From an uncultured Eubacteriales bacterium (GTDB lineage: Bacteria > Bacillota > Clostridia > Oscillospirales > Acutalibacteraceae): 64,000 nucleotides of DNA. Position 1 is the first letter of the stretch, and the number at the start of each line of letters is the position of its first letter. The translations under genes were made by a program, and so were the position numbers. Of this stretch, positions 1-9,300 are shown one piece after another. The stretch lies in assembly GCA_934541115.1 (NCBI GenBank), contig CAKTDF010000008.1, positions 1-64,000 of the forward strand, read 5' to 3'. The notes below the pieces were generated by a model. The model worked only from the letters and a program-made list of their open reading frames with translations, ran no database searches and had not been told where the DNA came from.

Positions 1-2179
1 CTTTGATATTTGCTATTTTAAGTGCAGTCGCTATTCCGCCGAGAAGCTTTACGTTTTCGTTAAAGAGCGAAAGGCTGTTAAAGCCGGTCACTGCCTCAAT
101 TCTGCGCACACCCGCAGCAACAGAGGATTCGGAAAGAATCTTGAACAGACCGAGATTGCCGGTATTCTCCGCGTGAGTACCGCCGCACAGTTCAATTGAG
201 TAATCGCCGATCTTTACAACGCGGACGGTACTGCCGTATTTTTCTGAAAACAGCGCCATTGCACCGAGCTTTTTTGCCTCCTCAATCGGCATCTCGCTCG
301 TTTCAACCGGTAAAGCGGAAAGAATAATTTCATTGACTGCCTTTTCAACGGTTTTGATTTCCTCACCCGTCATTGCGGAGAAATGAACAAAATCAAAGCG
401 AACAATGTTTTCGTCAACATACTGACCCGCCTGTTCAACGTGAGTTCCGAGCGTTTTTCTCAGTGCAGCCTGAAGAATATGAGCGGCAGTATGATTTCGT
501 TTGATTGCGGCGCGTCTCTCTTTGTTAACCGAAAGGACGGCTTTTTCTCCGACGGCAATGTCTTCGCCTTCAATGATTCTGCCATGGTGAAGAATCACAC
601 CGTCTGCCGTTTTTGTTGTGTTTGCGACCTCAAAAACGGCGTTATCGGTCTTGATGAGACCCTTGTCTCCAACTTGACCTCCGCCCTCTCCATAGAACGG
701 GCTGATGTCAAACACAAGGATTCCTTCGTCCTCACCGGTAAGAAAATCTTTTTTTTCACCGCCGGATATTACAGCAATGACCTTGCCCTCATCTTCAAGC
801 GAGCAATAACCGGTGAAGTCTGTTTTTGAAAGTCCTTTTGCGGCGGAACCGGTACCCTTCCATGCTTCTGTGCCGGCGTCCTTGCGTGCTGCGCGAGTAC
901 GGATTCTGTTCTCTTCAACAAGTTTTCTGAAAGCCTCCTCGTCAACGGTAAAGCCTTTTTCCGCGAGCAGCTCTTTCGTTAAATCTATCGGGAAACCGAA
1001 AGTATCCTGGAGCTTAAAGGTATCTGCACCGGAAAGAACCCTTGTCTCGCTTTTCTCAATAATAGAATTAAGGAGCAACAAGCCGTTGTCAACGGTCTTG
1101 GCAAAATTCTCTTCTTCTGCTTTTATGACCTTAACAATAAGATCATGCTTTTCTTCAAGATTGGGATAAGCGTTTTTGTTTTCCTTAATCACAGTCTCAC
1201 AGACCTCATAAAGGAACGGACGGTTGATTCCGAGCAGCTTTCCGTGACGTGCCGCACGGCGGAGCAAACGACGCAGAACATAGCCTCTGCTCTCGTTCGA
1301 CGGCATTACACCGTCACTTATCATAAACGTGGTGCTTCTGATGTGATCGGTAATAACACGAAGAGATATGTCGCTCTTTTCATTGGAATGATACTGAACG
1401 CCGGAAATGTCAATAACGTGCTTCATAATATTGCGCACAGTGTCAACCTCAAAGAGATTATCTACTCCCTGCATAATGCAGGCAAGCCTCTCAAGTCCCA
1501 TGCCGGTGTCGATATTGCAGCTTTTAAGGTGAGTGTAATTGCCTTTTCCGTCATTGTCAAACTGAGTGAAAACAAGATTCCAAAATTCCGTATATCTGTC
1601 GCAATCGCAGCCCGGAGCGCAATCCGGAGAACCGCAGCCGTACTTTTCGCCACGGTCAAAATAGATTTCAGAGCAGGGACCGCAAGGACCGGCACCATGC
1701 TCCCAAAAATTATCCTCCTTGCCGAGTCTGACGATTCTTGACTCATCAACGCCGACTTCTTTTGTCCAAATATCAAAAGCCTCGTCATCGTCTTGATAAA
1801 TGGTTACCCAAAGCTTGTCAACCGGCATTTTCATGACTTGCGTGCAAAACTCCCATGCCCATGCGGTTGCCTCATGCTTGAAGTAATCGCCAAAAGAAAA
1901 GTTGCCCAGCATTTCAAAGTATGTGCCGTGTCTTGCTGTGATTCCGACACGCTCAATGTCAGGCGTTCTTATACACTTTTGGCAGGTTGTCATACGTTTT
2001 GACGGCGGCGTGATCTCGCCGGTAAAATACTTTTTGAGCGGAGCCATGCCTGCATTGATGAGCAGCAAGCTCTTGTCATTCTGCGGAACAAGAGAAAAAC
2101 TCGGCGCTCTCAAATGTCCCTTGCTTTCAAAAAACGAGAGAAATTTTTCTCGAATTTCGTTGAGACCCATCCATTCCAT
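1..2179 (-). CDS. alaS: Alanyl-tRNA synthetase, C-terminal end cut off by the window
   Basis: Charges tRNA-Ala with alanine in the cytoplasm and edits mischarged Ser/Gly. About 726 residues are present; the family is usually about 870-880, so roughly the last 150 (most of the C-Ala domain) lie outside the window. The protein opens MEWMGLNEIREKF, typical of AlaRS, followed by the class II catalytic core (GTYFEMLGNFSFGDYF) and further on the editing-domain zinc motif HTAAHIL with the partner CGGTH near the window edge. The start at 2179 is supported by an AAAGGA Shine-Dalgarno about 12 nt upstream. The gene lies behind a T-box leader with its own promoter, so it is expected to be induced by uncharged tRNA-Ala. 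No frameshift is seen. Identification is certain; only the missing end is unknown. Confidence 0.96.
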   Translation of the reverse strand, partial: MEWMGLNEIREKFLSFFESKGHLRAPSFSLVPQNDKSLLLINAGMAPLKKYFTGEITPPSKRMTTCQKCIRTPDIERVGITARHGTYFEMLGNFSFGDYFKHEATAWAWEFCTQVMKMPVDKLWVTIYQDDDEAFDIWTKEVGVDESRIVRLGKEDNFWEHGAGPCGPCSEIYFDRGEKYGCGSPDCAPGCDCDRYTEFWNLVFTQFDNDGKGNYTHLKSCNIDTGMGLERLACIMQGVDNLFEVDTVRNIMKHVIDISGVQYHSNEKSDISLRVITDHIRSTTFMISDGVMPSNESRGYVLRRLLRRAARHGKLLGINRPFLYEVCETVIKENKNAYPNLEEKHDLIVKVIKAEEENFAKTVDNGLLLLNSIIEKSETRVLSGADTFKLQDTFGFPIDLTKELLAEKGFTVDEEAFRKLVEENRIRTRAARKDAGTEAWKGTGSAAKGLSKTDFTGYCSLEDEGKVIAVISGGEKKDFLTGEDEGILVFDISPFYGEGGGQVGDKGLIKTDNAVFEVANTTKTADGVILHHGRIIEGEDIAVGEKAVLSVNKERRAAIKRNHTAAHILQAALRKTLGTHVEQAGQYVDENIVRFDFVHFSAMTGEEIKTVEKAVNEIILSALPVETSEMPIEEAKKLGAMALFSEKYGSTVRVVKIGDYSIELCGGTHAENTGNLGLFKILSESSVAAGVRRIEAVTGFNSLSLFNENVKLLGGIATALKIANIK

Positions 2180-2199
2180 ACTTATCAAATCCTTTCAAT

Positions 2200-2449
2200 A
2201 AAAAAAGATGCTTTTACACATTCTTCCGGGGTGAGCAACAGCCCACGGTACCACCCGGTTTGCGCAAAAAGCACCACTTATGCGGCAAAACACCGCTGCC
2301 CTTAACGCAGGCATACGTCCGTCCTTTCGGCGGAGGCTCAAAAGCAGCACACGATTTTCCGACACTTTGCAAGGTCTTTCAGCCACGAACCCTGCTCTCT
2401 GAAAAGAGGAAAAAGGTGTTTCTTTCTCATAGCTTTTAAAAAATATAAC
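2200..2449 (-). promoter_or_regulatory. T-box leader of alaS
   Basis: The leader contains the T-box signature GGGTGGTACCG (2246-2256), which in T-box RNAs pairs with the tRNA acceptor end to stabilise an antiterminator. Upstream is a Stem I-like segment with an AGAGAG box and GGCTGAAAG motif. A competing stem CCGGGTGG/CACCCCGG (2251-2258 with 2226-2233) overlaps the T-box sequence, and a T7 run follows at 2200-2206, about 20 nt after the stem. Several GCN triplets could be the alanine specifier and I could not fix which. The T-box call is firm; the exact terminator fold is inferred. Confidence 0.9.
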
Positions 2450-2455
2450 ACGGAA

Positions 2456-2484
2456 ATTTTACTATCATTGACCCGATTTGTCAA
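2456..2484 (-). promoter_or_regulatory. Sigma-A promoter of the alaS T-box leader
   Basis: TTGACA (2479-2484) and TAAAAT (2456-2461) are separated by exactly 17 nt, placing transcription start near 2449, just before the T-box leader. Confidence 0.85.
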
Positions 2485-2499
2485 GCCCTGAAAATGATT

Positions 2500-3477
2500 T
2501 TAGCGTTTCCTTTCAATAAGCAAACGGCAAACAGAAGCAACCGCCGCATACATAACGCCGGAAACAGCCCAAATTATCCACGTTTTGTTCCAGTCATCGG
2601 TCAAAAAGCTTGCAACAAGATATATCGCCGTGATCAAAAGCCAATACACGGTTGAAACGGTTCCCACAATTTTTACGCTTTTCTTTTTGCTGTCAGAAAA
2701 CTCGTCTTCCTTCAGCAGTCTTTTCATTGCAGCTTCATACACACCGGCGTTGATAAAAAACGCCGCTCCGATTCCGGCAATCAAAAGAGTTATGCAGAGC
2801 ATTACAACCACCAGCACGTCTTTTTTGCCGAACGCACCGAAAAACAGAGAGACAGGAGATAGTACACAAAGCACGGCGCCGATAACGTTGCACCTTGTGT
2901 ATTCATTCCTGTATTTCTCGCGCCGTTCCCTAACCATACCTTTGACACCGTACTCAACGTCAAAATCCTCTTTTTCAAGAAAGGTAAACGGAGCGTTTTG
3001 AGCGCCGGTTGTAATAAATACGGCAACAGCAGAAGCAACAAGAACCAAAAGAACGGCAAGTCCGGTTACAACGGCAGCATCTTCTGAAAGCGTGATCGTT
3101 TTGCTGTCCGAAAGAACAATAAGAATCAGCAAAGCTATCGGAGAAATAATGCATAAAAATGTCGCCGATGCAATTTTGACAGAGGCTCTTTTTCTTTCTT
3201 CAAGATACTTGCCTGCCTGTTCAAGAGTTACCTTTTTGACAGTCTTTTCCGAATCATCGCCGGTATACTCCTCATCTTCAAGCTCATCCTTGAGAAGATA
3301 ATCCGTTGTTACACCAAAAAGAGACGCGAGCTTAAGAATTTTTCCAATATCCGGAATGGTCTGAGCAGCCTCCCATTTTGAAACAGCCTGGCGTGAAACC
3401 TCCATCTTATTCGCAAGTTCCTCCTGCGACCAGCCGTTCCTTTTTCTGAGTCTGATGATTTTGTCCGCAAATATCAT
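2500..3477 (-). CDS. XRE-family regulator with a C-terminal membrane domain
   Basis: 325 residues. Residues about 5-60 are a Cro/C1-type helix-turn-helix (IIRLRKRNGWSQEELANKM, then VSRQAVSKWE), which binds DNA. After an acidic/basic linker there are about five to six hydrophobic helices (around 100-125, 135-155, 205-225, 230-250, 275-295 and 300-320), so the protein is probably tethered to the inner membrane. This HTH-plus-membrane layout is common in Clostridia, where such proteins often sense envelope or peptide stress; the signal here is unknown. The ATG at 3477 follows AAGGGGCGAAAGTA. Two tight palindromes lie about 90-110 bp upstream and could be its operators. Confidence 0.8.
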   Translation of the reverse strand: MIFADKIIRLRKRNGWSQEELANKMEVSRQAVSKWEAAQTIPDIGKILKLASLFGVTTDYLLKDELEDEEYTGDDSEKTVKKVTLEQAGKYLEERKRASVKIASATFLCIISPIALLILIVLSDSKTITLSEDAAVVTGLAVLLVLVASAVAVFITTGAQNAPFTFLEKEDFDVEYGVKGMVRERREKYRNEYTRCNVIGAVLCVLSPVSLFFGAFGKKDVLVVVMLCITLLIAGIGAAFFINAGVYEAAMKRLLKEDEFSDSKKKSVKIVGTVSTVYWLLITAIYLVASFLTDDWNKTWIIWAVSGVMYAAVASVCRLLIERKR

Positions 3478-3785
3478 TACTTTCGCCCCTTATTTTTTCA
3501 GCCGTTAAGCAAACTGATTAATTGAGAAAATTTTAACCCAAAAATGCGGAAAAATCTACCAAACGACAGCTGTCAATTTGTAAACCGGCGGTTGCAAAGA
3601 TGTCAAAAGTGTTCTTTCAAGGGAAAATTTTATCAAATTCGACATAAAATCAAAGCATATATGTTCTATCACCGATTTGCGTCACAGTAAAGCGCACTCA
3701 TCTTTTAAACGCAAACGACGTCAAAAAAGCAGCTGTCCTGCGCTTTGGGCACGCAATGGCAACTGCATAAAGCCAAATCTGCAAC
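3478..3785. other. 308-bp intergenic region with two short palindromes
   Basis: No convincing ORF is seen. Near the regulator gene lie a perfect palindrome GACAGCTGTC (3565-3574) and the interrupted repeat AACCG-G-CGGTT (3583-3593), the latter inside an imperfect TTTG...CAAA inverted repeat (about 3577-3598). Two TTGACA hexamers occur on the minus strand, but neither has a good -10 at 17 nt. I find no clear terminator for nadE. Confidence 0.5.
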
Positions 3786-4526
3786 TTATATATCCGCCTT
3801 ATCGGGAACAAAAGTCGGGAACATGCTGAGCTTGAAAAGATTATTTTTGTGCATCGTGTCAATGCGCTCTTTTGTCTTTTCGTCCTCGCATATGCCTGTT
3901 CTGATATACTTGTCAAGCACGGCATAGGTAAAGCCAAGGTTATCTTCGTCGGTTTTTCCGCAAAGGCCGTCAATCGGAACCTTGTGAACAAGATTTTCCG
4001 GCAGACCGAGAACTGTTCCTACTGCTCTGACTTCCGCAACCGTAAGGTGCGAAACCGGACCGAAATCGCCGGCACCGTCGCCATAACGGGTTGCGTAACC
4101 CACCCAATCCTCAGAAAGATTACAGGTATTTGCAACACGTCCGTTATTTGACTGACCGATTGCGTAAAGAGTAGCCATTCTGATTCTCGCGGGTAGATTA
4201 TTCTTTGTCTGAGAGGTCAATTCAAGACTTTCGGGAAGGCTTGAAAGAAGTCCGTCAACCGCGTCCTTGATATTTATAATGTAATGCCTAATTCCAAGAT
4301 GGGCAACCAGCTGCTTGGCACAATCTATGTCACTTTGGACGCCGTTCGGCATAAGTACGCCTATTACGCGGTCTTTTCCGAGCGCCTCAACGCAAAGCGC
4401 AGCAACAACCGAACTGTCCTTGCCGCCGGAGATTCCGACAACGGCAGAACAATCCTTGCCGTTCTTTTCAAAAAAATCTCTGATCCAAAGAACACATTCA
4501 TCTTTCACTTTTTGAGCATTAAACAC
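3786..4526 (-). CDS. nadE: NH3-dependent NAD+ synthetase
   Basis: Amidates nicotinic acid adenine dinucleotide to NAD+, using ATP and ammonia, in the last step of NAD synthesis. The PP-loop SGGKDSSV for ATP binding sits near residue 33. The conserved stretch SEDWVGYATRYGDGAGD and the later GLCGKTDEDNLGFTY are typical of NadE. At about 246 residues it lacks the glutaminase domain of longer NadE proteins, hence the ammonia-dependent call. I chose GTG at 4526 because a perfect AAGGTGG lies 9 nt upstream, overlapping the radC stop; the in-frame ATG at 4604 would run back into radC and add a non-family N-terminus. Likely co-transcribed with radC and pfkA. nadK lies elsewhere in the window. Confidence 0.93.
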   Translation of the reverse strand: MFNAQKVKDECVLWIRDFFEKNGKDCSAVVGISGGKDSSVVAALCVEALGKDRVIGVLMPNGVQSDIDCAKQLVAHLGIRHYIINIKDAVDGLLSSLPESLELTSQTKNNLPARIRMATLYAIGQSNNGRVANTCNLSEDWVGYATRYGDGAGDFGPVSHLTVAEVRAVGTVLGLPENLVHKVPIDGLCGKTDEDNLGFTYAVLDKYIRTGICEDEKTKERIDTMHKNNLFKLSMFPTFVPDKADI

Positions 4527-4540
4527 AAAAACACACCACC

Positions 4541-5260
4541 TTAAAACAACGGAGCAACTCCGTAAAATAAATGAGCAAACTTTGCAACTGACACCATGGA
4601 ACAATGACCGGTTCTGGCAATGATTATGTGATCCATCAAATTAACTTTCATCATGTTCAAAAGAGAAAACGCGCTTTCCGTCTGTTTCACATCGTTTTGA
4701 GACGGGAGTGGAATCCCGTTCGGATGATTATGAACAAGAATCACGCCGACTGCCTTTGTCTCGAGCACCGCCGCAGCGAGCTTTCTCATGTCAAAAGCAG
4801 TGCTGTTGACATCGCCGTCCGAAAGCTTTCTTGCAGCTATAAGACGATGACTGCCGTCAAAGCAGAGTGCATACGCCCGCTCGTTATTTGTGTCAAGAAA
4901 CTTTGGTCGCATAAAATCAACAACCTCTTCCACAGACATAAGCATCGGTTTTTCAGCCGTAAGGTCAGCGTAGTACCGCGAATAAACCGGAAGAATCATG
5001 TTGAGCAAACAAGCGGCATTTTCCGTCATGCCCTTTACACCTTTCAATTCCTCAACGCTTGCGTGAAGCACGCCGGAAAAAGAACCGAATGTGTTCATCA
5101 ATTCATGCGCAATCGTGTTTGTGTCTTTATAGGGTATTCCGAAAAACAAAAGCAGTTCAAGAATATTATGATCCGCCATTCCGTCAAAGCCTGTTTGCAT
5201 GTAGCGCATTTTAACCTTTTGTCGGTGACCTTTGTGAACATTATTTTCCTGTTCGGTCAT
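4541..5260 (-). CDS. radC: RadC-family JAB/MPN-domain protein
   Basis: 239 residues. The N-terminal half has a helix-hairpin-helix-like region (GSFSGVLHASVEELKGVKGM). The C-terminal half is the JAB domain with the metal-binding motif HNHPNGIPLPSQND (HxHPxGxxxPSxxD). The historical link of RadC to DNA repair is doubtful and the true activity is not established. The gene sits between pfkA (24 nt upstream) and nadE (14 nt downstream) in an apparent operon. Start at 5260 is supported by AGGA in the short gap. Confidence 0.9.
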   Translation of the reverse strand: MTEQENNVHKGHRQKVKMRYMQTGFDGMADHNILELLLFFGIPYKDTNTIAHELMNTFGSFSGVLHASVEELKGVKGMTENAACLLNMILPVYSRYYADLTAEKPMLMSVEEVVDFMRPKFLDTNNERAYALCFDGSHRLIAARKLSDGDVNSTAFDMRKLAAAVLETKAVGVILVHNHPNGIPLPSQNDVKQTESAFSLLNMMKVNLMDHIIIARTGHCSMVSVAKFAHLFYGVAPLF

Positions 5261-5284
5261 ATTAAATCCTACTTTACAAAAAAA

Positions 5285-6250
5285 TCAGATTGAAATTTCC
5301 ATAGCCATCTTGTACATATCAAGATCGATCGAATTTTCCATCGAAAGGGCTTCAACGATATCGTAATCAACAATATCCTCTTTTTTGATTGCAACAACTC
5401 TGTTGCCTATTCCGTCCTTGAGCAGCTGAACGGCGTGATATCCCATACGACTGGCAAGGATTCTGTCGCGTGCTGTCGGCGAACCGCCGCGCTGAACGTG
5501 ACCGAGTACGGTTGCACGGCTTTCAACGCCGGTTTCTGTCTGAATACGCTTTGCCATTTCGGCAACGCCGCCGATAGCCTCCGAAACCATGATGACAAAG
5601 TGAACCTTGCCGCTTCTCTGAGTGCGCATCATTCTTTGAATTACGTCGCGCTCAAAGTCATACGGAACCTCCGGAATAAGGATCGAGGTTGCACCGCAGG
5701 CAATTCCGGCATTGAGAGCAAGATATCCTGCGCCTCTGCCCATAACCTCAACAACCGCGCAGCGATCGTGGGATTCCGTTGTATCCCTGATTCTGTCTAC
5801 CATTTCCATGATAGTCTGCATTGCCGTATCATAGCCTATTGTGCTGTCGCAGCATCCGATATCGTTATCAATAGTGCCCGGAAGAGCGACGCAGGGAATA
5901 CCTTTGAGTGAAAGATCGCGCGCACCTCTGAACGAGCCGTCGCCGCCGATAACAACAAGACCGTCAATTCCTCTCTCGCGGCAAACTCTGATTGCAGCCT
6001 GCATACCCTCATCTGTTTTGAATCGATCGCTTCTTGCCGAATATAGAATTGTTCCTCCTCGGTTGATAATATCAGAAACCGAACGAAGATTCATCTCATA
6101 CATATCATTTTCCATAAGACCGTTATAACCGCGTCTGATTCCGAAGACCGTCATTCCAAGCTCGCAGCCTGCTCTGACCACAGCTCTGATTGCGGCGTTC
6201 ATGCCGGGAGCGTCACCGCCGCTGGTTAATACACCGATGGTTTTCATCAT
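5285..6250 (-). CDS. pfkA: ATP-dependent 6-phosphofructokinase
   Basis: Phosphorylates fructose 6-phosphate to fructose 1,6-bisphosphate, the committed step of glycolysis. At 321 residues it is a normal short bacterial PFK. It starts MMKTIGVLTSGGDAPGMNA with the ATP-binding GGDAPG; the second nucleotide motif is GGDGSFRGA, and the active-site loop reads PGTIDNDI with the catalytic Asp retained. GGDGS with Gly rather than Asp at the discriminating position fits ATP over PPi. A strong RBS AAGGAG lies 8-9 nt before the ATG, and a sigma-A promoter sits just upstream, so this gene probably heads the pfkA-radC-nadE operon. Confidence 0.96.
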   Translation of the reverse strand: MMKTIGVLTSGGDAPGMNAAIRAVVRAGCELGMTVFGIRRGYNGLMENDMYEMNLRSVSDIINRGGTILYSARSDRFKTDEGMQAAIRVCRERGIDGLVVIGGDGSFRGARDLSLKGIPCVALPGTIDNDIGCCDSTIGYDTAMQTIMEMVDRIRDTTESHDRCAVVEVMGRGAGYLALNAGIACGATSILIPEVPYDFERDVIQRMMRTQRSGKVHFVIMVSEAIGGVAEMAKRIQTETGVESRATVLGHVQRGGSPTARDRILASRMGYHAVQLLKDGIGNRVVAIKKEDIVDYDIVEALSMENSIDLDMYKMAMEISI

Positions 6251-6313
6251 GTCAAAGACTCCTTTTTTATAAGCGGAATTGCACTCCGCCCTATCTTAAA
6301 AATATTTAAAGCT

Positions 6314-6341
6314 ATTATACACTATTGTCAAAAATTGTCAA
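6314..6341 (-). promoter_or_regulatory. Sigma-A promoter of pfkA
   Basis: TTGACA (6336-6341), 16-nt spacer, TATAAT (6314-6319). It lies between the dnaE stop and the pfkA start, giving a leader of about 55-60 nt. Confidence 0.85.
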
Positions 6342-6358
6342 CCAAATAGTTCCAAAAA

Positions 6359-9300
6359 TCAACGTCTGAGAGCAACATTTTCTTTTCCGAAAATGTTCTC
6401 CAGCTCGCCAAGCACCGGCTCACTCATTTCAAGCGATCCGAAATGCTCATACTTTCCGCTGCTTTCATAATAGCAATAGATCGGAAAGCTGCCGGCAAAA
6501 ATTTTTTTGAGCGTCACAAGCTTTTCAAGCCGAATATCCTCTTTGCTTTTTGCACGGATAAAAACGCCGGTTCTCTTTTTTGACGCAGTTTTTTCTTCTC
6601 TCTGCGCTTCGGATATATTACCGGGGCATTTTTCAATGCTTTCACAGATAATTGACGGCTCTCTGTCCTCACGTAGACTCAATCTGCCGCGAACTACTAT
6701 TACCTTCCCCGGTTGAATGAGCATTGCCTTTTCTGCAAACAGCTTTGAAAACGCTATGCATTCAACTGTTCCGGTCAAGTCTTCCAACCGAATGAAGCAC
6801 ATGGTTGCGTTGCTTTTTGTTGTTTTACGTTGAATGGACGAAATGGCACCGAGCACCATTACGCCGCAGTTATCCTTATATCTCTCAAAGCCGCCCTCCC
6901 CCGCTCGGATAAGTTCAGATATTCTGTCAGTACGAAGTTTTTGAGAAATACTCTTATATTTTTCCATCGGATGGCCCGAAAGATACAACCCCGTAACTTC
7001 TTTTTCATATTCAAGGCGCTTTTCGTATTCAAGCTCGTCCATTTTGGGTGCTTTGAACTGCTGTGCCGGAGCAAAGGCAGAATCATCGTCAAAAAATCCT
7101 ATCTGTCCGGCTATGTTGCGCCGCTTGTCATCTTCAAGATTTGCTATTATCAGAGGCAACATATAGATCATCTGGCGGCGGTTGAGCCCAAGTCCATCCA
7201 AAGCGCCGCACTTTATGAGACTTTCAACTGCGCGCCGGTTGAACTCCTTTCCGTATACACGGCAGCAAAAATCATCAAAGCTCTTATACGGTGACATTTT
7301 ACGCTTTTCCGTAATCGTTCTGATAAATCCTCTGCCAAGATTTTTCACAGCAAGAAGACCAAAGCGAATTGAGCCGTTTGAAACCGTAAAGCCCTCGTCG
7401 CTCTCATTAACGTGCGGAGCGAGCACTTTAATCGAAAGGCGCGAGCACTCCTCAATATAAGCGGAAACCTTTGACGTGCTGTCAAGTACGCTTGTGAGTG
7501 TTGCCGCCAAAAGCTCGCACGGATAATGACACTTAAGGTATGCTGTCTGATACGAAACAAAAGCATATGCGGCTGCATGAGCCTTATTGAATGCGTACTT
7601 TGCAAAGTTTGACATTTCGTCAAAAAGCTCATTTGCCGTTTTCTCGCTGATTCCGTTGGCAACCGCGCCGCAGCAAAGGACATTGCCGTTTTCGTCTTTC
7701 AGACCGTGAACAAAATTCTCACGTTCTTTTGCCATTACGTCAAGCTTTTTCTTTGACATCGCGCGGCGCACAAGGTCAGCGCGACCGTAGGAATAGCCGG
7801 CAACCTTGCGGCATATCTGCATAACCTGCTCCTGATACACCATGCAGCCATAAGTAACCGAAAGAATGTCTCGGACTTCTTCACATTTATATTTTGTCTG
7901 TTCCGGGTTGTGGCGGTTATTTATATAGGTGTCAATTGAATCGGCAGGACCGGGACGGTAAAGTGATATTACGGCAATCAGATCCTCAAGACTTTCCGGA
8001 CGCAACCGAGTCAAAATACTGCGCATCCCGGCGGATTCAAACTGAAACACTCCATCGGTTCTGCCGCTTGAAAGCATCTCAAAAGTTGCTTTGTCGCTGA
8101 TATCAATATCGTTTTGTGTAAAACTCGGATTCCTTTTTTGAATCATCCTTATTGTATCATCGATAACCGTCAGAGTACGCAGACCGAGAAAGTCCATTTT
8201 CAAAAGACCGAGACTCTCAAGCGCTGTCATCGTGTACTGAGTAACCACACTTTCATCGTTGACGGCGAGCGGAACATAACTCGAAACCGCATCGCGTGTA
8301 ATTACAACGCCTGCCGCGTGGGTTGAAGCGTGACGCGGCATTCCCTCAACGCGTCTTGCCATATCGATGAGTCTTCGTGTATCCTCATTGGTTTCATAGG
8401 CTGCAGCAAGCTCCTTTGAGCCTTTGAGCGCTTTGTCAATAGTGATTTTCAACTCATTCGGTATTTGCTTTGCAACTGCGTCAACAACCGGATATGCAAG
8501 TCCCATCACACGTCCAACGTCACGAATCGCAGCTCTTGCAGCGAGTGTTCCGAATGTTACAATTTGAGCAACATGATCATAGCCATACTTATTTATAACG
8601 TAATCTATGACCTCCTGCCGGCGAACATAGCAAAAATCAACATCAAAGTCCGGCATACTGACGCGCTCCGGATTAAGAAAGCGTTCGAAAAGCAGGTTAT
8701 ATTTCATCGGATCAATGCCGGTGATTCCAATGCAGTATGCCGCAAGGCTGGCAGCACCGGAGCCTCTGCCGGGACCTACAGGTATACCACGGCTTTTTGC
8801 GTATCGAATAAAGTCATGCACAATCAAGAAGTAATCGACATAACCCATTTTGTTTATCACAGAAAGCTCATAGTTGAGTCGGTCTACATAAGCCTGCGGA
8901 GGATCATCGCCTTTGAGCCGGCAAAGACCGAAAAAGCACTGGCGCTTGAAGTACTCAAAATGATCCATATTATTGGGTACTTCAAAATGCGGCAATTTTG
9001 TTTTTCCGAATTCAAATTCGAGATTGCACATATCGGCGATTTTCTGAGTGTTTTCAATCGCCTCGGGTACGGCAGAAAACAGAGAACGCATTTCTTCCTC
9101 TGTTTTGAGATAAAACTCCTGCGTACCAAATTCAAGACCGGTTTCTTCTCCGAGTATATGGTTCGTCTGAATACAGATAAGAACTTGCTGAACGGCGGCG
9201 TCATCCCGGTTAATGTAATGGGTGTCATTGGTCGCAACGAGAGGTATGCCTGTCTCTTTTGAAAGACGGATAAGCTCCGGCAAAATCGTCAGTTCCTCAC

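Noticed and set aside
1..2200. Plus-strand ORFs over alaS
   Set aside because: The minus strand encodes an uninterrupted AlaRS with all motifs; the opposite frames are shadows.
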